NCBI GenBank assembly: GCA_046538375.1
Contig: JBKHJA010000073.1
Span: forward strand, 1 to 14,146
DNA length: 14,146 nt
From: JBKHJA01 sp046538375
Lineage (GTDB): Bacteria > Acidobacteriota > Aminicenantia > Aminicenantales > Aminicenantaceae
Direction of reading: 5' to 3'
A program made the translations under genes and the position numbers. The notes beneath the pieces were generated by a model. It was not told the origin of the DNA, did not search any database, and saw only the letters and a list, made by a program, of their open reading frames with translations. Shown piece by piece: positions 1-7,231 of this stretch (positions are counted from its first letter, which is position 1; each line of letters starts with the position of its first letter).

Positions 1-78
1 CGAGGAAAACCAGGAGGAAATGGCGTTAAAAATCTGAACTAGAGCGGAGACATTTCCCTCCAACATTTCATCCTTTTT

Positions 79-110
79 TATCCCGTCACTTTGGGATAGA
101 GCCATATAAT
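79..110 (+). promoter_or_regulatory. Candidate promoter with inverted-repeat operator upstream of the ABM-fold gene
   Basis: A perfect TATAAT hexamer lies at 105-110, 68 bases before the first start codon. No good -35 box is found at 16-18 bp spacing. Instead, a 6-bp inverted repeat (TATCCC at 79-84, GGGATA at 93-98, 8-bp loop) covers the place where the -35 region would be. The arrangement could be a regulator-dependent promoter with an operator, but a 6-bp repeat can arise by chance. Nothing else recognisable was seen in 38-178 apart from the ribosome binding site. Confidence 0.3.
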
Positions 111-178
111 GAGAGTAATAATAAAATAAAAGGCCGGTGCGGCAGTAAGAATCTAAGAGAAAGAAGGAGGGATATGAT

Positions 179-472
179 ATGTTTGCACGTCTGACTTCAG
201 CTCGAATCAACAAGGAAAGAGTGGATGAATTCATCGCCATCTATGAAAAGAGTGTGGTTCCCGCAGCCAAGTCGCAGCAGGGTTATCAGGGAGCTTATCT
301 TCTGGTTGACCGTGCTGAAGCCAAAGGCATCTCCATCACCTTATGGAAAAGTGAAAAAGATGCCTTGGCCAACGAAAGGAACCGCTACTACCAAGAACAG
401 GTGACCAAATTCATCACTTTCTACACCGGACCGCCTGTTAGAGAAGGCTTCGAGGTCTGTGTTCAAGACTAG
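179..472 (+). CDS. Small ABM-fold (antibiotic biosynthesis monooxygenase-like) protein
   Basis: A 97-residue cytosolic protein with no signal peptide or membrane segment. Its length and pattern fit a single dimeric alpha/beta-barrel domain of the ABM type: an N-terminal strand (FARLTSARI), a helix with a charged face (ERVDEFIAIYEKSVVPAAK), a G-Y-x-G-A-Y-L-L-V strand, an S-I-T-L-W-K strand, then a helix rich in aromatic residues (NERNRYYQEQVTKFITF). Such proteins include quinol or heme monooxygenases, but many are uncharacterised, so no substrate is claimed. The start is supported by AAGGAGGG ending 8 bases before the ATG; an ATG at 174 is out of frame. The gene stands alone on the plus strand and converges with the M1 peptidase gene 10 bp away, and no terminator hairpin is visible between them. 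Confidence 0.75.
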   Translation: MFARLTSARINKERVDEFIAIYEKSVVPAAKSQQGYQGAYLLVDRAEAKGISITLWKSEKDALANERNRYYQEQVTKFITFYTGPPVREGFEVCVQD

Positions 473-482
473 GGGAAGGGAT

Positions 483-2147
483 TCAGCGTTTGCTCTTTCC
501 TCTTTTTTGAAAATCTTCCACCGTGCATAAGATCCAGTGGTCAGGATCAAACAGAACCTGCAGGGGCCTGTGTGGAAAGAAAAAATCAAAGATGTTGGTT
601 TTCTTATCCGCCCAGATGATTCTCTTTTCTGATCCGGAAGGAAAAATGAACTTCAATTCCACAGGCATTTGAAAGAGAGGAAATTCTTCCTGGACTTGTT
701 TGACAATAATTCTGACCTGATTCTGACTCAGACTTCCCCAGCCCACTTGGTATGAAGGATACCCGGATTTATAGATCCATTGATCAAAAAACCACCCCAA
801 ATCTCCTCCGTAGACCTGTTCACACACCTTCCTGAAATCTCCGGTGGCGGCTGTTGAATAGGCGTAATCCCTGGCATATTTCTTCAGTATCTTCCAGAAA
901 TTATCTTCCCCTACCACAAACCTTAACATATGAAGAACCCAGGCTGCTTTTTCATACTCGATAGTGCAGAAGAGATGGCCAGATGGAGGATCATAGATGG
1001 GATGTTCTTCTCCCTGATGGCGGGTAAAATATATGTTTTTAAAATTCTCCATCCTCTCTTTTATTCCTTCGTGTCCGTGGATGTGCTGGTGCCAGAGGGC
1101 ATCTGAGTAGGTGGCAAAGCCCTCGTTCAGCCAGATATCTGCCCAGTCAGCCAGAGTGACCAGGTCTCCCCACCATTGATGAGCCAATTCATGGGCCACA
1201 ATCCAGTCGTACCGGTGAGTCCCGGTGACCAATCCCGAGGAGTAAGAGGTGCAGGTTTGATGTTCCATGGACACATCTCCAGGGATTTCAGCCATGGCGT
1301 ATTTTTCCTCTATGAAGGGATACTCTCCGAAGACTAGGGAGAAAAACTCGATCATAGAAACAGTAACCGAAAAGTCCTCTCGGGCTGCAGAGAGATGTTC
1401 GGGATAGGCAAAAAAGAAGACCTCCATGTCTTGGGAACCGGAGGAGTAGATATCAGAAAAGATTTTATAGTTGGTGGCAGCCACGGAGATAAGATAAGTG
1501 GCCATAGGATACTTTTCTCGCCAGACATAGGTGACAGTGCCGTCCAGGTTTGAGATGATATCTGCCAAGCTTCCGTTTGAGGCCGCTATCATAGTGGCTG
1601 GGACCGATATTCTCATTTCGGCTGTGACTTTATCTGAAGGGAGGTCATAACAGGGAAACCATTGGCGGGCTAACATGGGTTCATCCAGACTCCAGATGAT
1701 GGGCTGCTGTTGGTGAAAGGAAAAATTGAGGCCGGCTTGAGGATAGCCTTGATAGAAGATTTCCAGCTCGAATTCTTCCCCCAGGTTAGAGTTCTGGGCG
1801 AGAAAGATATCCAGCAAATCATTCTGATGGACATAATTCAGCGGGATCTGGTTCTGGTGGATGCTGGTGACCACCATGGAGTCATCCAGATGAAGGCTGA
1901 TTTGATTTAAGTCGTTGATGAGGCTTCGCGCCCTGATGAGTGCTTTTCCCTGGAGGTGGCGGGATTCAAAATTGATTTTCCAGTCAAATCCATAATGAAG
2001 GACATCAAAATGATGGGCTGGAGCTTGAGCGGCCAGGAGTCTGATGTCATATTTCAGTCCCCGTTTATGATGAGGAATATCCTGGGCAAAGGCGGAATGG
2101 AAAAGAAAAACAAGCAGGAAAGGCCAAAAGATTCTTGTTTTTTTCAC
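483..2147 (-). CDS. Secreted M1 family zinc metallopeptidase (aminopeptidase N-like)
   Basis: A 554-residue protein. Residues 1-22 form a Sec signal peptide (KKTR, a hydrophobic core, then AFA before QD), so the enzyme probably acts in the periplasm or outside the cell. The catalytic domain shows the gluzincin signature: HELAH at 319-323 with the third zinc ligand Glu342 in NEGFA, a GAMEN-like exopeptidase motif in the form SMEHQ (293-297), and the likely transition-state Tyr398 in TIEYEKAAW. The N-terminal 20-250 region fits the beta-saddle domain. At this length it lacks the large C-terminal helical domain of E. coli PepN or ERAP enzymes, so it is a short-form M1 protein. The start codon is GTG; it is preferred because it yields a complete signal peptide, although the ribosome binding site is weak (GGGA). 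It lies 51 bp downstream of pepD on the same strand and may share its transcript. It probably releases N-terminal amino acids from peptides; specificity is not readable. Confidence 0.93.
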   Translation of the reverse strand: MKKTRIFWPFLLVFLFHSAFAQDIPHHKRGLKYDIRLLAAQAPAHHFDVLHYGFDWKINFESRHLQGKALIRARSLINDLNQISLHLDDSMVVTSIHQNQIPLNYVHQNDLLDIFLAQNSNLGEEFELEIFYQGYPQAGLNFSFHQQQPIIWSLDEPMLARQWFPCYDLPSDKVTAEMRISVPATMIAASNGSLADIISNLDGTVTYVWREKYPMATYLISVAATNYKIFSDIYSSGSQDMEVFFFAYPEHLSAAREDFSVTVSMIEFFSLVFGEYPFIEEKYAMAEIPGDVSMEHQTCTSYSSGLVTGTHRYDWIVAHELAHQWWGDLVTLADWADIWLNEGFATYSDALWHQHIHGHEGIKERMENFKNIYFTRHQGEEHPIYDPPSGHLFCTIEYEKAAWVLHMLRFVVGEDNFWKILKKYARDYAYSTAATGDFRKVCEQVYGGDLGWFFDQWIYKSGYPSYQVGWGSLSQNQVRIIVKQVQEEFPLFQMPVELKFIFPSGSEKRIIWADKKTNIFDFFFPHRPLQVLFDPDHWILCTVEDFQKRGKSKR

Positions 2148-2156
2148 GAAAATCCC

Positions 2157-2162
2157 ATTATA
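2157..2162 (-). promoter_or_regulatory. TATAAT -10 box just upstream of the M1 peptidase start
   Basis: On the minus strand a perfect TATAAT sits 9 bases before the GTG start codon. Its -35 position carries no clear TTGACA match. If used, transcription would begin within a few bases of the start codon, giving a nearly leaderless mRNA. The alternative is readthrough from pepD, 51 bp upstream. Confidence 0.25.
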
Positions 2163-2198
2163 AACGGCCCACCTTTTTGACTTATTTTTGGGGGTCCT

Positions 2199-3650
2199 TC
2201 AGGAAAGCTCAGCCAGGACAGCGGTAAGAAATTTCCAGAATTTCTCGACTGAGCCGATGTGCACTCTTTCCTCTGGAGAATGGGGATGCTGGATAGTGGG
2301 ACCAAAGGAGATCATATCCATGCCCGGAAATTTTTCGCCGATGATTCCACATTCCAGCCCTGCATGAACAGCCCCCACTTCTGGTTCTTTCTTAAAATTC
2401 TTTTGGTAGATCTTTTTTAAAGCTTTAAGAAGAGGAGATTCAAGATCAGGGGTCCAGCCTGGATAGCCTTCCGGTTGATGGATTTCTGCTTCAGCCAGTT
2501 CACATGAGGCAGCAATGGTGTCTCTGGTAGCTTCCAGGGCTGAAGAGACAGAACTTCGGCTGGAACAGATGATCTGGGCATGATCGGAATGAGTGTGGAT
2601 GATGGCCAGGTTAGTGGATGTTTCTACCAGCCCTTCCATTTCGGGATGCATGGAGATGACCCCATGAGGGAGAGTAAAAAGAAGGCCGGTCAAACTCTTT
2701 TGGGAGGTTGAATCAAGAGGGGCTTCATCGGCTTTGGTGGATTTTTCAAAGGAGAACTTGACTTCTTTTTCCACAGCCTTGAATTCAAATTTTATTTTCT
2801 CAAAAGCCTGTTGGATAAACAGGGAAAAATCATCCACCTTGGAGCTCTCCAGGAGAAGATCCGCCCGGGCTTCTCGAGGGATGGCGTTTCTCTTGTTTCC
2901 TCCTTCCATGCTGACCAAAGCGAAGGAGAATTTCTTTTGAGCCTGCCACAGGAGACGAGCCAGTAATTTTATGGCATTCCCTCGTCCCTGGTTTATGTCC
3001 AGTCCGGAATGGCCTCCACGAAACCCGAAAATTTTAAGCTGGTAAAGCTCTCCTTCCCTTTTTTTCCTTTTCAGGGGAAGACTGATCTCAGAGTCCCCTC
3101 CACCAGCACAGCCGATGGTGAAGGCTCCTTCTTCCTCGCTGTCCAGGTTGAGAAGTTTTTTTCCTCTAAGAAAACCAGATTCTATTTTGGTGGCACCAGT
3201 GAGCCCGGTTTCTTCATCCACGGTAAAAAGGAGTTCCAGAGGACCATGGGCAAGACTCTGGTCTTCCATGACAGCAAGGGAGGCTGCCACTCCGATTCCG
3301 TTGTCTGAGCCCAGAGTGGTTCCTTTGGCTTGAACCCAATCCCCCTTGACTTCGGGTTGAAGGGGATCTTTAGTGAAGTCATGGTCGACATCAGAGTTTT
3401 TTTCACAAACCATATCCAGATGGCCTTGAAGAATCATTGTTTCTGCTTGTTCACGGCCTGATGAAGCCTTCTTTTCAACTTTAACGTTTCCCACATTATC
3501 CCGGGAGCAGGCTAAGCCGAGGCGCTCGGCCGTGGAAACGATGTAATCACCTATGGCTTTTTCATGGCCTGAACAATGGGGGATTTTCAGGATTTGTTCA
3601 AAATGCTTCCAGAGAAGAGATGGTTTTAATCCTTCAAAGGGAGATGGCAT
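2199..3650 (-). CDS. pepD: Aminoacyl-histidine dipeptidase (cytosol nonspecific dipeptidase, M20C)
   Basis: A 483-residue cytosolic di-zinc peptidase, the usual length for the PepD family (E. coli PepD is about 485). It hydrolyses a broad range of dipeptides, including Xaa-His. The M20 fingerprint is complete: GHLDMV with His77 and Asp79, the bridging Asp116 in TTLGSDNGIG, the catalytic pair Glu145-Glu146 in TVDEETGLTGA, Asp170 in LNLDSEEEG, and the C-terminal ligand His457 in HPHSPEERV. The lid/dimerisation insertion begins near FRGGHSGLDIN (210-220). The ATG start has a strong site (CAGGAGGAC) upstream. It is divergent from plsY across 143 bp and is followed 51 bp later by the secreted M1 peptidase; together they suggest stepwise peptide use, with extracellular trimming and intracellular dipeptide cleavage. 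That link is inference. Confidence 0.94.
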   Translation of the reverse strand: MPSPFEGLKPSLLWKHFEQILKIPHCSGHEKAIGDYIVSTAERLGLACSRDNVGNVKVEKKASSGREQAETMILQGHLDMVCEKNSDVDHDFTKDPLQPEVKGDWVQAKGTTLGSDNGIGVAASLAVMEDQSLAHGPLELLFTVDEETGLTGATKIESGFLRGKKLLNLDSEEEGAFTIGCAGGGDSEISLPLKRKKREGELYQLKIFGFRGGHSGLDINQGRGNAIKLLARLLWQAQKKFSFALVSMEGGNKRNAIPREARADLLLESSKVDDFSLFIQQAFEKIKFEFKAVEKEVKFSFEKSTKADEAPLDSTSQKSLTGLLFTLPHGVISMHPEMEGLVETSTNLAIIHTHSDHAQIICSSRSSVSSALEATRDTIAASCELAEAEIHQPEGYPGWTPDLESPLLKALKKIYQKNFKKEPEVGAVHAGLECGIIGEKFPGMDMISFGPTIQHPHSPEERVHIGSVEKFWKFLTAVLAELS

Positions 3651-3755
3651 GCTGTCCTCCTGTTTATTAAACTGATATTCTTATTGTGGTTTGGAATGAT
3701 GACATAAATTTTACGGGGATGCAAGAATTAAAACCTATGGCTTCTTTCCGGAGAG

Positions 3756-3779
3756 TTGACAGAATGTTTGGGATGTAAT
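3756..3779 (+). promoter_or_regulatory. Weak candidate promoter for the plsY-znu operon in the pepD/plsY divergent region
   Basis: The only non-coding stretch upstream of the five-gene plus-strand operon is 3651-3793. It contains a perfect TTGACA (3756-3761) followed by TGTAAT (3774-3779), but the 12-bp spacer is too short for standard sigma-70 spacing. One of the two boxes is therefore probably coincidental. No Zur-like palindrome was recognised here. On the minus strand the same gap must hold the pepD promoter, for which only weak matches were seen. Confidence 0.25.
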
Positions 3780-3793
3780 AGAAAGGGGAAAGG

Positions 3794-4384
3794 ATGATAA
3801 TCCAGACCTTGGCAGGGTGTGTATCCTCTTATCTACTGGGTTCGATTCCTTTCTCTTACATGGTGGCCCGGATGGTAAAGGGCGTTGATATAAGATTCGT
3901 GGGTGAAGGGAATGTGGGAGCCCGCAATGTGTGGCATGTGGTGGGAAAAAAATATGGCGCTGCAGCCGGAATACTGGATATGTCCAAGGGGCTGGGGGCT
4001 TATGGACTGGGAATCCTGCTCGGCCTTTCTTCCTGGGGAGTATGGCTGTGTGGGTTTTCGGTTGTGGCCGGACATGATTTCCCTCTGTTCCTCAAAGGCA
4101 GGGGAGGGAAGGGAGCAGCTTCTGCCATGGGATTTCTTCTGGGGATGGAACCTCTGGTCATACTGATATCGGGATTGTTGATGGGAGTCGTCTATTTTCC
4201 CTCCCGCAATTTTCATCTTGCCATTGGGATAGGTATGGGAAGTATCCCTTTGCTGTGGCGGATCATCCTCCGGGAGTCGTGGGCAGAAATATTCCTGCTG
4301 CTTTGTTTCCTCATTTTCCTTGGTTTAAAAAGGCTTATCGATGAGCCTCATATGCGCAGAATAAAAAAGGAATCAGGCTGGTAG
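3794..4384 (+). CDS. plsY: PlsY-family glycerol-3-phosphate acyltransferase, motif-2 variant
   Basis: A 196-residue polytopic membrane protein of PlsY length. PlsY transfers acyl groups from acyl-phosphate to sn-glycerol-3-phosphate, the first step of phospholipid synthesis. Motif 1 is clear (GSIPFSYMVA, Ser17, then DIR at 32-34). Motif 3 is clear (GHDFPLFL with His94, then GGKG at 104-107). Motif 2, normally GSGNxGATNxxR, reads GEGNVGARNVWH at 37-48. The Ser, the Thr and the final Arg are thus replaced by Glu38, Arg44 and His48 at the loop expected to bind the glycerol phosphate. It may be a divergent paralogue with another acceptor, or a lineage-specific form that works normally. The ATG follows AAAGGGGAAAGG. 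The gene heads a run of five tightly spaced genes; its stop is 3 bp before the glycosyltransferase start. Confidence 0.85.
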   Translation: MIIQTLAGCVSSYLLGSIPFSYMVARMVKGVDIRFVGEGNVGARNVWHVVGKKYGAAAGILDMSKGLGAYGLGILLGLSSWGVWLCGFSVVAGHDFPLFLKGRGGKGAASAMGFLLGMEPLVILISGLLMGVVYFPSRNFHLAIGIGMGSIPLLWRIILRESWAEIFLLLCFLIFLGLKRLIDEPHMRRIKKESGW

Positions 4385-4387
4385 GGG

Positions 4388-5515
4388 ATGATGGAATTCA
4401 TACAAATTGTGATTTTATCTATCCTTCTGCTTATTCTGGTAAACTTGCTCCAAAACATCAAAAGGCTTAGCGGACAGAAGAACATAAAACCTCAACAGCC
4501 ATACCCTCTTGTGTCGGTGCTGATTCCGGCGAGAAACGAGGAAAGGAACATCAAAAAATGCCTGACTTCTTTGTTGAAATCTTCATATCCCCGGATGGAA
4601 ATTATTGTTTGTGACGATAATTCCAGCGATAGAACTTATGAGGAGGCCAGAAAACTTTCTGCTGGAGAAGGAAAAATAAAAGTCATCAAGGGAAAGAAAC
4701 TTCCACCAGGCTGGACCGGGAAAAATTGGACCTGCCACCAACTGGCTCTGGCAGCCAGAGGAGAATGGTTTCTGTTCACCGATGCAGATACCTGGCATAA
4801 ATCCCTATCTGTTTTCACAGCTCTGGCATCAGCCCAAAGAACTCGATCGGTTTTTGTGACCTGTGTGCCGGGTTTGGCCGCCAAAACTTGGTCGGAAAAA
4901 TTATTCATGCCTGTGATTCATTTCGCTTTTCTGGCTCTCATCCCTTTTAAGCTCATCAACTACTCTAAAGATTCCCGTTTCTCTTTCGGAATAGGGCCTT
5001 TTCTTATGGTAAAGAAAAATTTTTATTTTTCCTGCGGTGGTCATGAAGGGATCAAGTCGAAAATCGTTGATGATATGGCGTTGGCTAAAAAGGTGAAGGA
5101 GAACAACGGCAAAATATCTGTTATCGACGGGACTCCCATCATGAAGGTCAGGTTTTACACCTGTTTCAAAGAGTTATGGAAAGGTTTTTCTAAGAATTGT
5201 TACGAAGCCATAGGGGGAGTTCCCCATTATCTGGCGGCTGTCTTTCTGGCCTGTTATTTTCTTTTTATCTATCCCTATCTCAGTTTAGGGGAAAGGGTGG
5301 TATCCCGTCAGAACATCACTCTTCCTCTCCTTCAGGTATTGACTCTCCTGCTGGTGAGGATGATTTTATCTGTAAGATTTCGTACCAGCCTGATTTATGG
5401 TTTTCTCCATCCCTTGACTATACTTCTGGCCCTTTCTATTCTTCTTAACTCCTGGCGTCTTTCTTTTTTCAAGAAAAAAGTAGAATGGAAGGAAAGATAC
5501 TACCTGGCAGAATGA
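4388..5515 (+). CDS. Membrane-anchored family 2 glycosyltransferase (HpnB/CrtQ-like)
   Basis: A 375-residue protein with an N-terminal membrane anchor (about 5-22), a cytosolic GT-A domain (about 40-270), and hydrophobic segments near 174-190, 278-298, 310-328 and 336-355. GT2 features are visible: VSVLIPARNEERNI (42-55), the nucleotide-binding D76-D77 in IVCDDNSSDRT, the metal-binding DAD (132-134) in FTDADTWH, a LPPGWTGKNWTCHQLA segment (105-120), IVDDMALAKKVK (227-238) as the likely catalytic-base region, and GFSKNCYEAIGG. The GWTGKNW and KN-aromatic motifs are those of the HpnB/CrtQ-like branch, which glycosylates lipids such as hopanoid or carotenoid derivatives. The actual acceptor is not readable. 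Two ATGs stand in tandem (4388, 4391); the second has better spacing to AGGGG. It follows the PlsY-like gene by 3 bp, suggesting a joint role in a glycolipid, and precedes znuA by 16 bp. Confidence 0.85.
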   Translation: MMEFIQIVILSILLLILVNLLQNIKRLSGQKNIKPQQPYPLVSVLIPARNEERNIKKCLTSLLKSSYPRMEIIVCDDNSSDRTYEEARKLSAGEGKIKVIKGKKLPPGWTGKNWTCHQLALAARGEWFLFTDADTWHKSLSVFTALASAQRTRSVFVTCVPGLAAKTWSEKLFMPVIHFAFLALIPFKLINYSKDSRFSFGIGPFLMVKKNFYFSCGGHEGIKSKIVDDMALAKKVKENNGKISVIDGTPIMKVRFYTCFKELWKGFSKNCYEAIGGVPHYLAAVFLACYFLFIYPYLSLGERVVSRQNITLPLLQVLTLLLVRMILSVRFRTSLIYGFLHPLTILLALSILLNSWRLSFFKKKVEWKERYYLAE

Positions 5516-5531
5516 TGCCGGAGAGGAGAAT

Positions 5532-6467
5532 ATGAGAGCCGTGGTTTTCTTCCCCAAAAAGAAAATTTTCCTCTTTTTATTATTATTTTTATCACTGTCC
5601 GGCCTGCGCATTTTTCCAGGACAGGATTCCAAGATAAAGATTGTCACCACTGTTTTTCCTCTCCTGGAGTTTTCAAAGGCTGTGGGAGGGGAAAGGGCCG
5701 AAGCCAGCCTCCTGCTCCCCCCGGGTGCTGAGATTCATACCTGGAGGCCCCGGCCCAGCGACATGGTCAGGGTTTCTGCGGCAGATGTTTTTATCTATAT
5801 CGGGGCTGAGCTTGAACCCTGGGTTCCCGACCTTTTGAAAAGCATAAACAATCCAGAGCTTGAAATATGGGAGGCCAGCGCTGCATTCGATTTGCTTAAA
5901 ACTTCTTCTGGCCCTCACCCCGGCCACAACCATAAGATGTATGATCCTCACATCTGGCTCGACTTCGCCATCGATCAGATGATTGTGGATAAAATCGCTT
6001 CCCTTCTCTCAGAGATAGAGCCTTCCCATGCTTCTCTGTTCCGAAAAAATGCCGATACTTATAAAGCCAAACTCCAGGCCCTGGATCAAAAGTATAAACA
6101 GGGCCTAAAGGAATGTGTCCACAGGACTTTTGTATTGGGTGGGCATTCAGCTTTTGGTTATCTAGCCCATAGATACAATCTTCACCAGATTTCTCTTTAT
6201 GGGCTGAGTCCGAATTCAGAGCCTACGTCCAAGCAGCTTATCCAGGTGGTGAAAATGGCCAAACAGCATGATATAAAAGTCATTTATTTCGAAATATATA
6301 TCAGTGATAAATTGGCCAGGGTGATTGCAGAGGAGGTGGGAGCCAGGACTTTGGCTTTAAATCCCGGAGCAAATTTCACCAGGCAGCAGTTGGAATCTGG
6401 AACGACCTTTTTTGACATAATGGAGAAAAATCTGGAGAATTTAAGAGATGGTCTCATCTGTCAATGA
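5532..6467 (+). CDS. znuA: Zinc (or manganese) ABC transporter substrate-binding protein
   Basis: A 311-residue cluster A-I solute-binding protein with a basic N-terminus and hydrophobic signal sequence (about 1-31). There is no lipobox Cys, so it is probably periplasmic or held by an uncleaved anchor. It captures the metal ion for the ZnuBC translocator. The three ligand histidines are recognisable: His69 in GAEIHTWRPRPSD, His140 in DPHIWLD and His205 in GGHSAFGYLA. A short His-rich loop precedes the second ligand (PHPGHNH, 128-134), typical of zinc-type members. The C-terminal acidic ligand of many homologues (Asp in L-D-P) is replaced by Asn277 in LALNPG. A GAGAGGAG site precedes the ATG. 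The reading frame overlaps znuC by 20 bp, implying translational coupling. Confidence 0.92.
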   Translation: MRAVVFFPKKKIFLFLLLFLSLSGLRIFPGQDSKIKIVTTVFPLLEFSKAVGGERAEASLLLPPGAEIHTWRPRPSDMVRVSAADVFIYIGAELEPWVPDLLKSINNPELEIWEASAAFDLLKTSSGPHPGHNHKMYDPHIWLDFAIDQMIVDKIASLLSEIEPSHASLFRKNADTYKAKLQALDQKYKQGLKECVHRTFVLGGHSAFGYLAHRYNLHQISLYGLSPNSEPTSKQLIQVVKMAKQHDIKVIYFEIYISDKLARVIAEEVGARTLALNPGANFTRQQLESGTTFFDIMEKNLENLRDGLICQ

Positions 6468-7215
6468 TTCCAACACCCTGATTGCGGTTAGGGGAGTGTC
6501 TTACAGCTACGGATCTTTCAAGGTCCTGAAGAAGGTAACTTTGGATATCAACACAGGAGATTTTTTAGCCATTATCGGCCCCAACGGCTCTGGTAAGACC
6601 ACTCTGATCAAGATCGTTTTGGGTCTTCTAGAACCGGAAGAGGGTGAGATTCGGATCACGGGCAGGCCGTTGGAGGAATTCAAAGAGTGGTCGAAGATAG
6701 GATATGTCCCTCAAAAAGCCACCCACATTGATCCCTTTTTTCCTGTCTCAGTGAAGGAGGTGGTGGCTATGGGGCTTCTTTCCCAGAGGAAACTTTTCGG
6801 GTTGAGCAAAAAAGAAGAAGAATCTTCTATCCACAAGGCTTTAAGTCAGGTGGGTATGGAAGAATTCCATGACAGGCGCATCGGGAGTCTCTCAGCGGGG
6901 CAGCAGCAGCGTATTTTCATCGCCCGAGCTGTGGTCAGTGATCCTCATATTTTGTTTCTGGATGAGCCCACCACAGGGGTGGATGCTGAAACTCAGGAAC
7001 GTTTTTATGACATGCTCGATGATCTGAATAAAAAAGAGAAGATCACCATCGTTCTGGTCACCCATGAGATTGGTATCATGAACAGACACGTCAACCAGGT
7101 GGCCTGCCTCAACCAGAGGTTGATTTATCACGGCACCCATGCCGAGTTCTGCCGTTCTGATGCTTTTAAAAAAATGCTGGAAGGCGGACATCATGTGATA
7201 TCGCACCGCCATTGA
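6448..7215 (+). CDS. znuC: Zinc ABC transporter ATP-binding protein
   Basis: A 255-residue cytosolic ABC ATPase that powers the ZnuB permease. The motifs are complete and in order: Walker A GPNGSGKTT (44-52), the Q-loop Gln in GYVPQKATHIDPFFPVSV, the signature LSAGQQQR (148-155), Walker B ILFLDEP (168-174), the D-loop and the H-loop His206 in VTHEIG. The DPFFPVSVKEVV stretch after the Q-loop is characteristic of ABC-3 metal importers. The C-terminus ends in a His-rich tail (GGHHVISHRH), a feature seen in some zinc systems and possibly metal-sensing. Its ATG lies inside the 3' end of znuA, and znuB follows 16 bp after the stop. Confidence 0.94.
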   Translation: MVSSVNDSNTLIAVRGVSYSYGSFKVLKKVTLDINTGDFLAIIGPNGSGKTTLIKIVLGLLEPEEGEIRITGRPLEEFKEWSKIGYVPQKATHIDPFFPVSVKEVVAMGLLSQRKLFGLSKKEEESSIHKALSQVGMEEFHDRRIGSLSAGQQQRIFIARAVVSDPHILFLDEPTTGVDAETQERFYDMLDDLNKKEKITIVLVTHEIGIMNRHVNQVACLNQRLIYHGTHAEFCRSDAFKKMLEGGHHVISHRH

Positions 7216-7231
7216 TTCTGGAATCACTGCT

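Noticed and set aside
2..37. Possible C-terminal tail of an upstream gene on the plus strand (frame reading EENQEEMALKI then TGA)
   Set aside because: Only 11 codons are visible and the other frames also close within 42 bases, so coding cannot be told from chance.
483..3650. The two peptidases as part of a defence or toxin system
   Set aside because: Both match ordinary M1 and M20C peptidases with complete active sites and no fused or partner defence domain nearby.
3833..4216. 127-codon antisense frame within plsY
   Set aside because: It is a shadow of a conserved membrane protein gene, with Pro/His/Gln-rich translation and no domain.
5450..5531. Zur-type operator directly upstream of znuA
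   Set aside because: No palindrome resembling known Zur boxes was seen in the 16-bp gap or the end of the glycosyltransferase gene.
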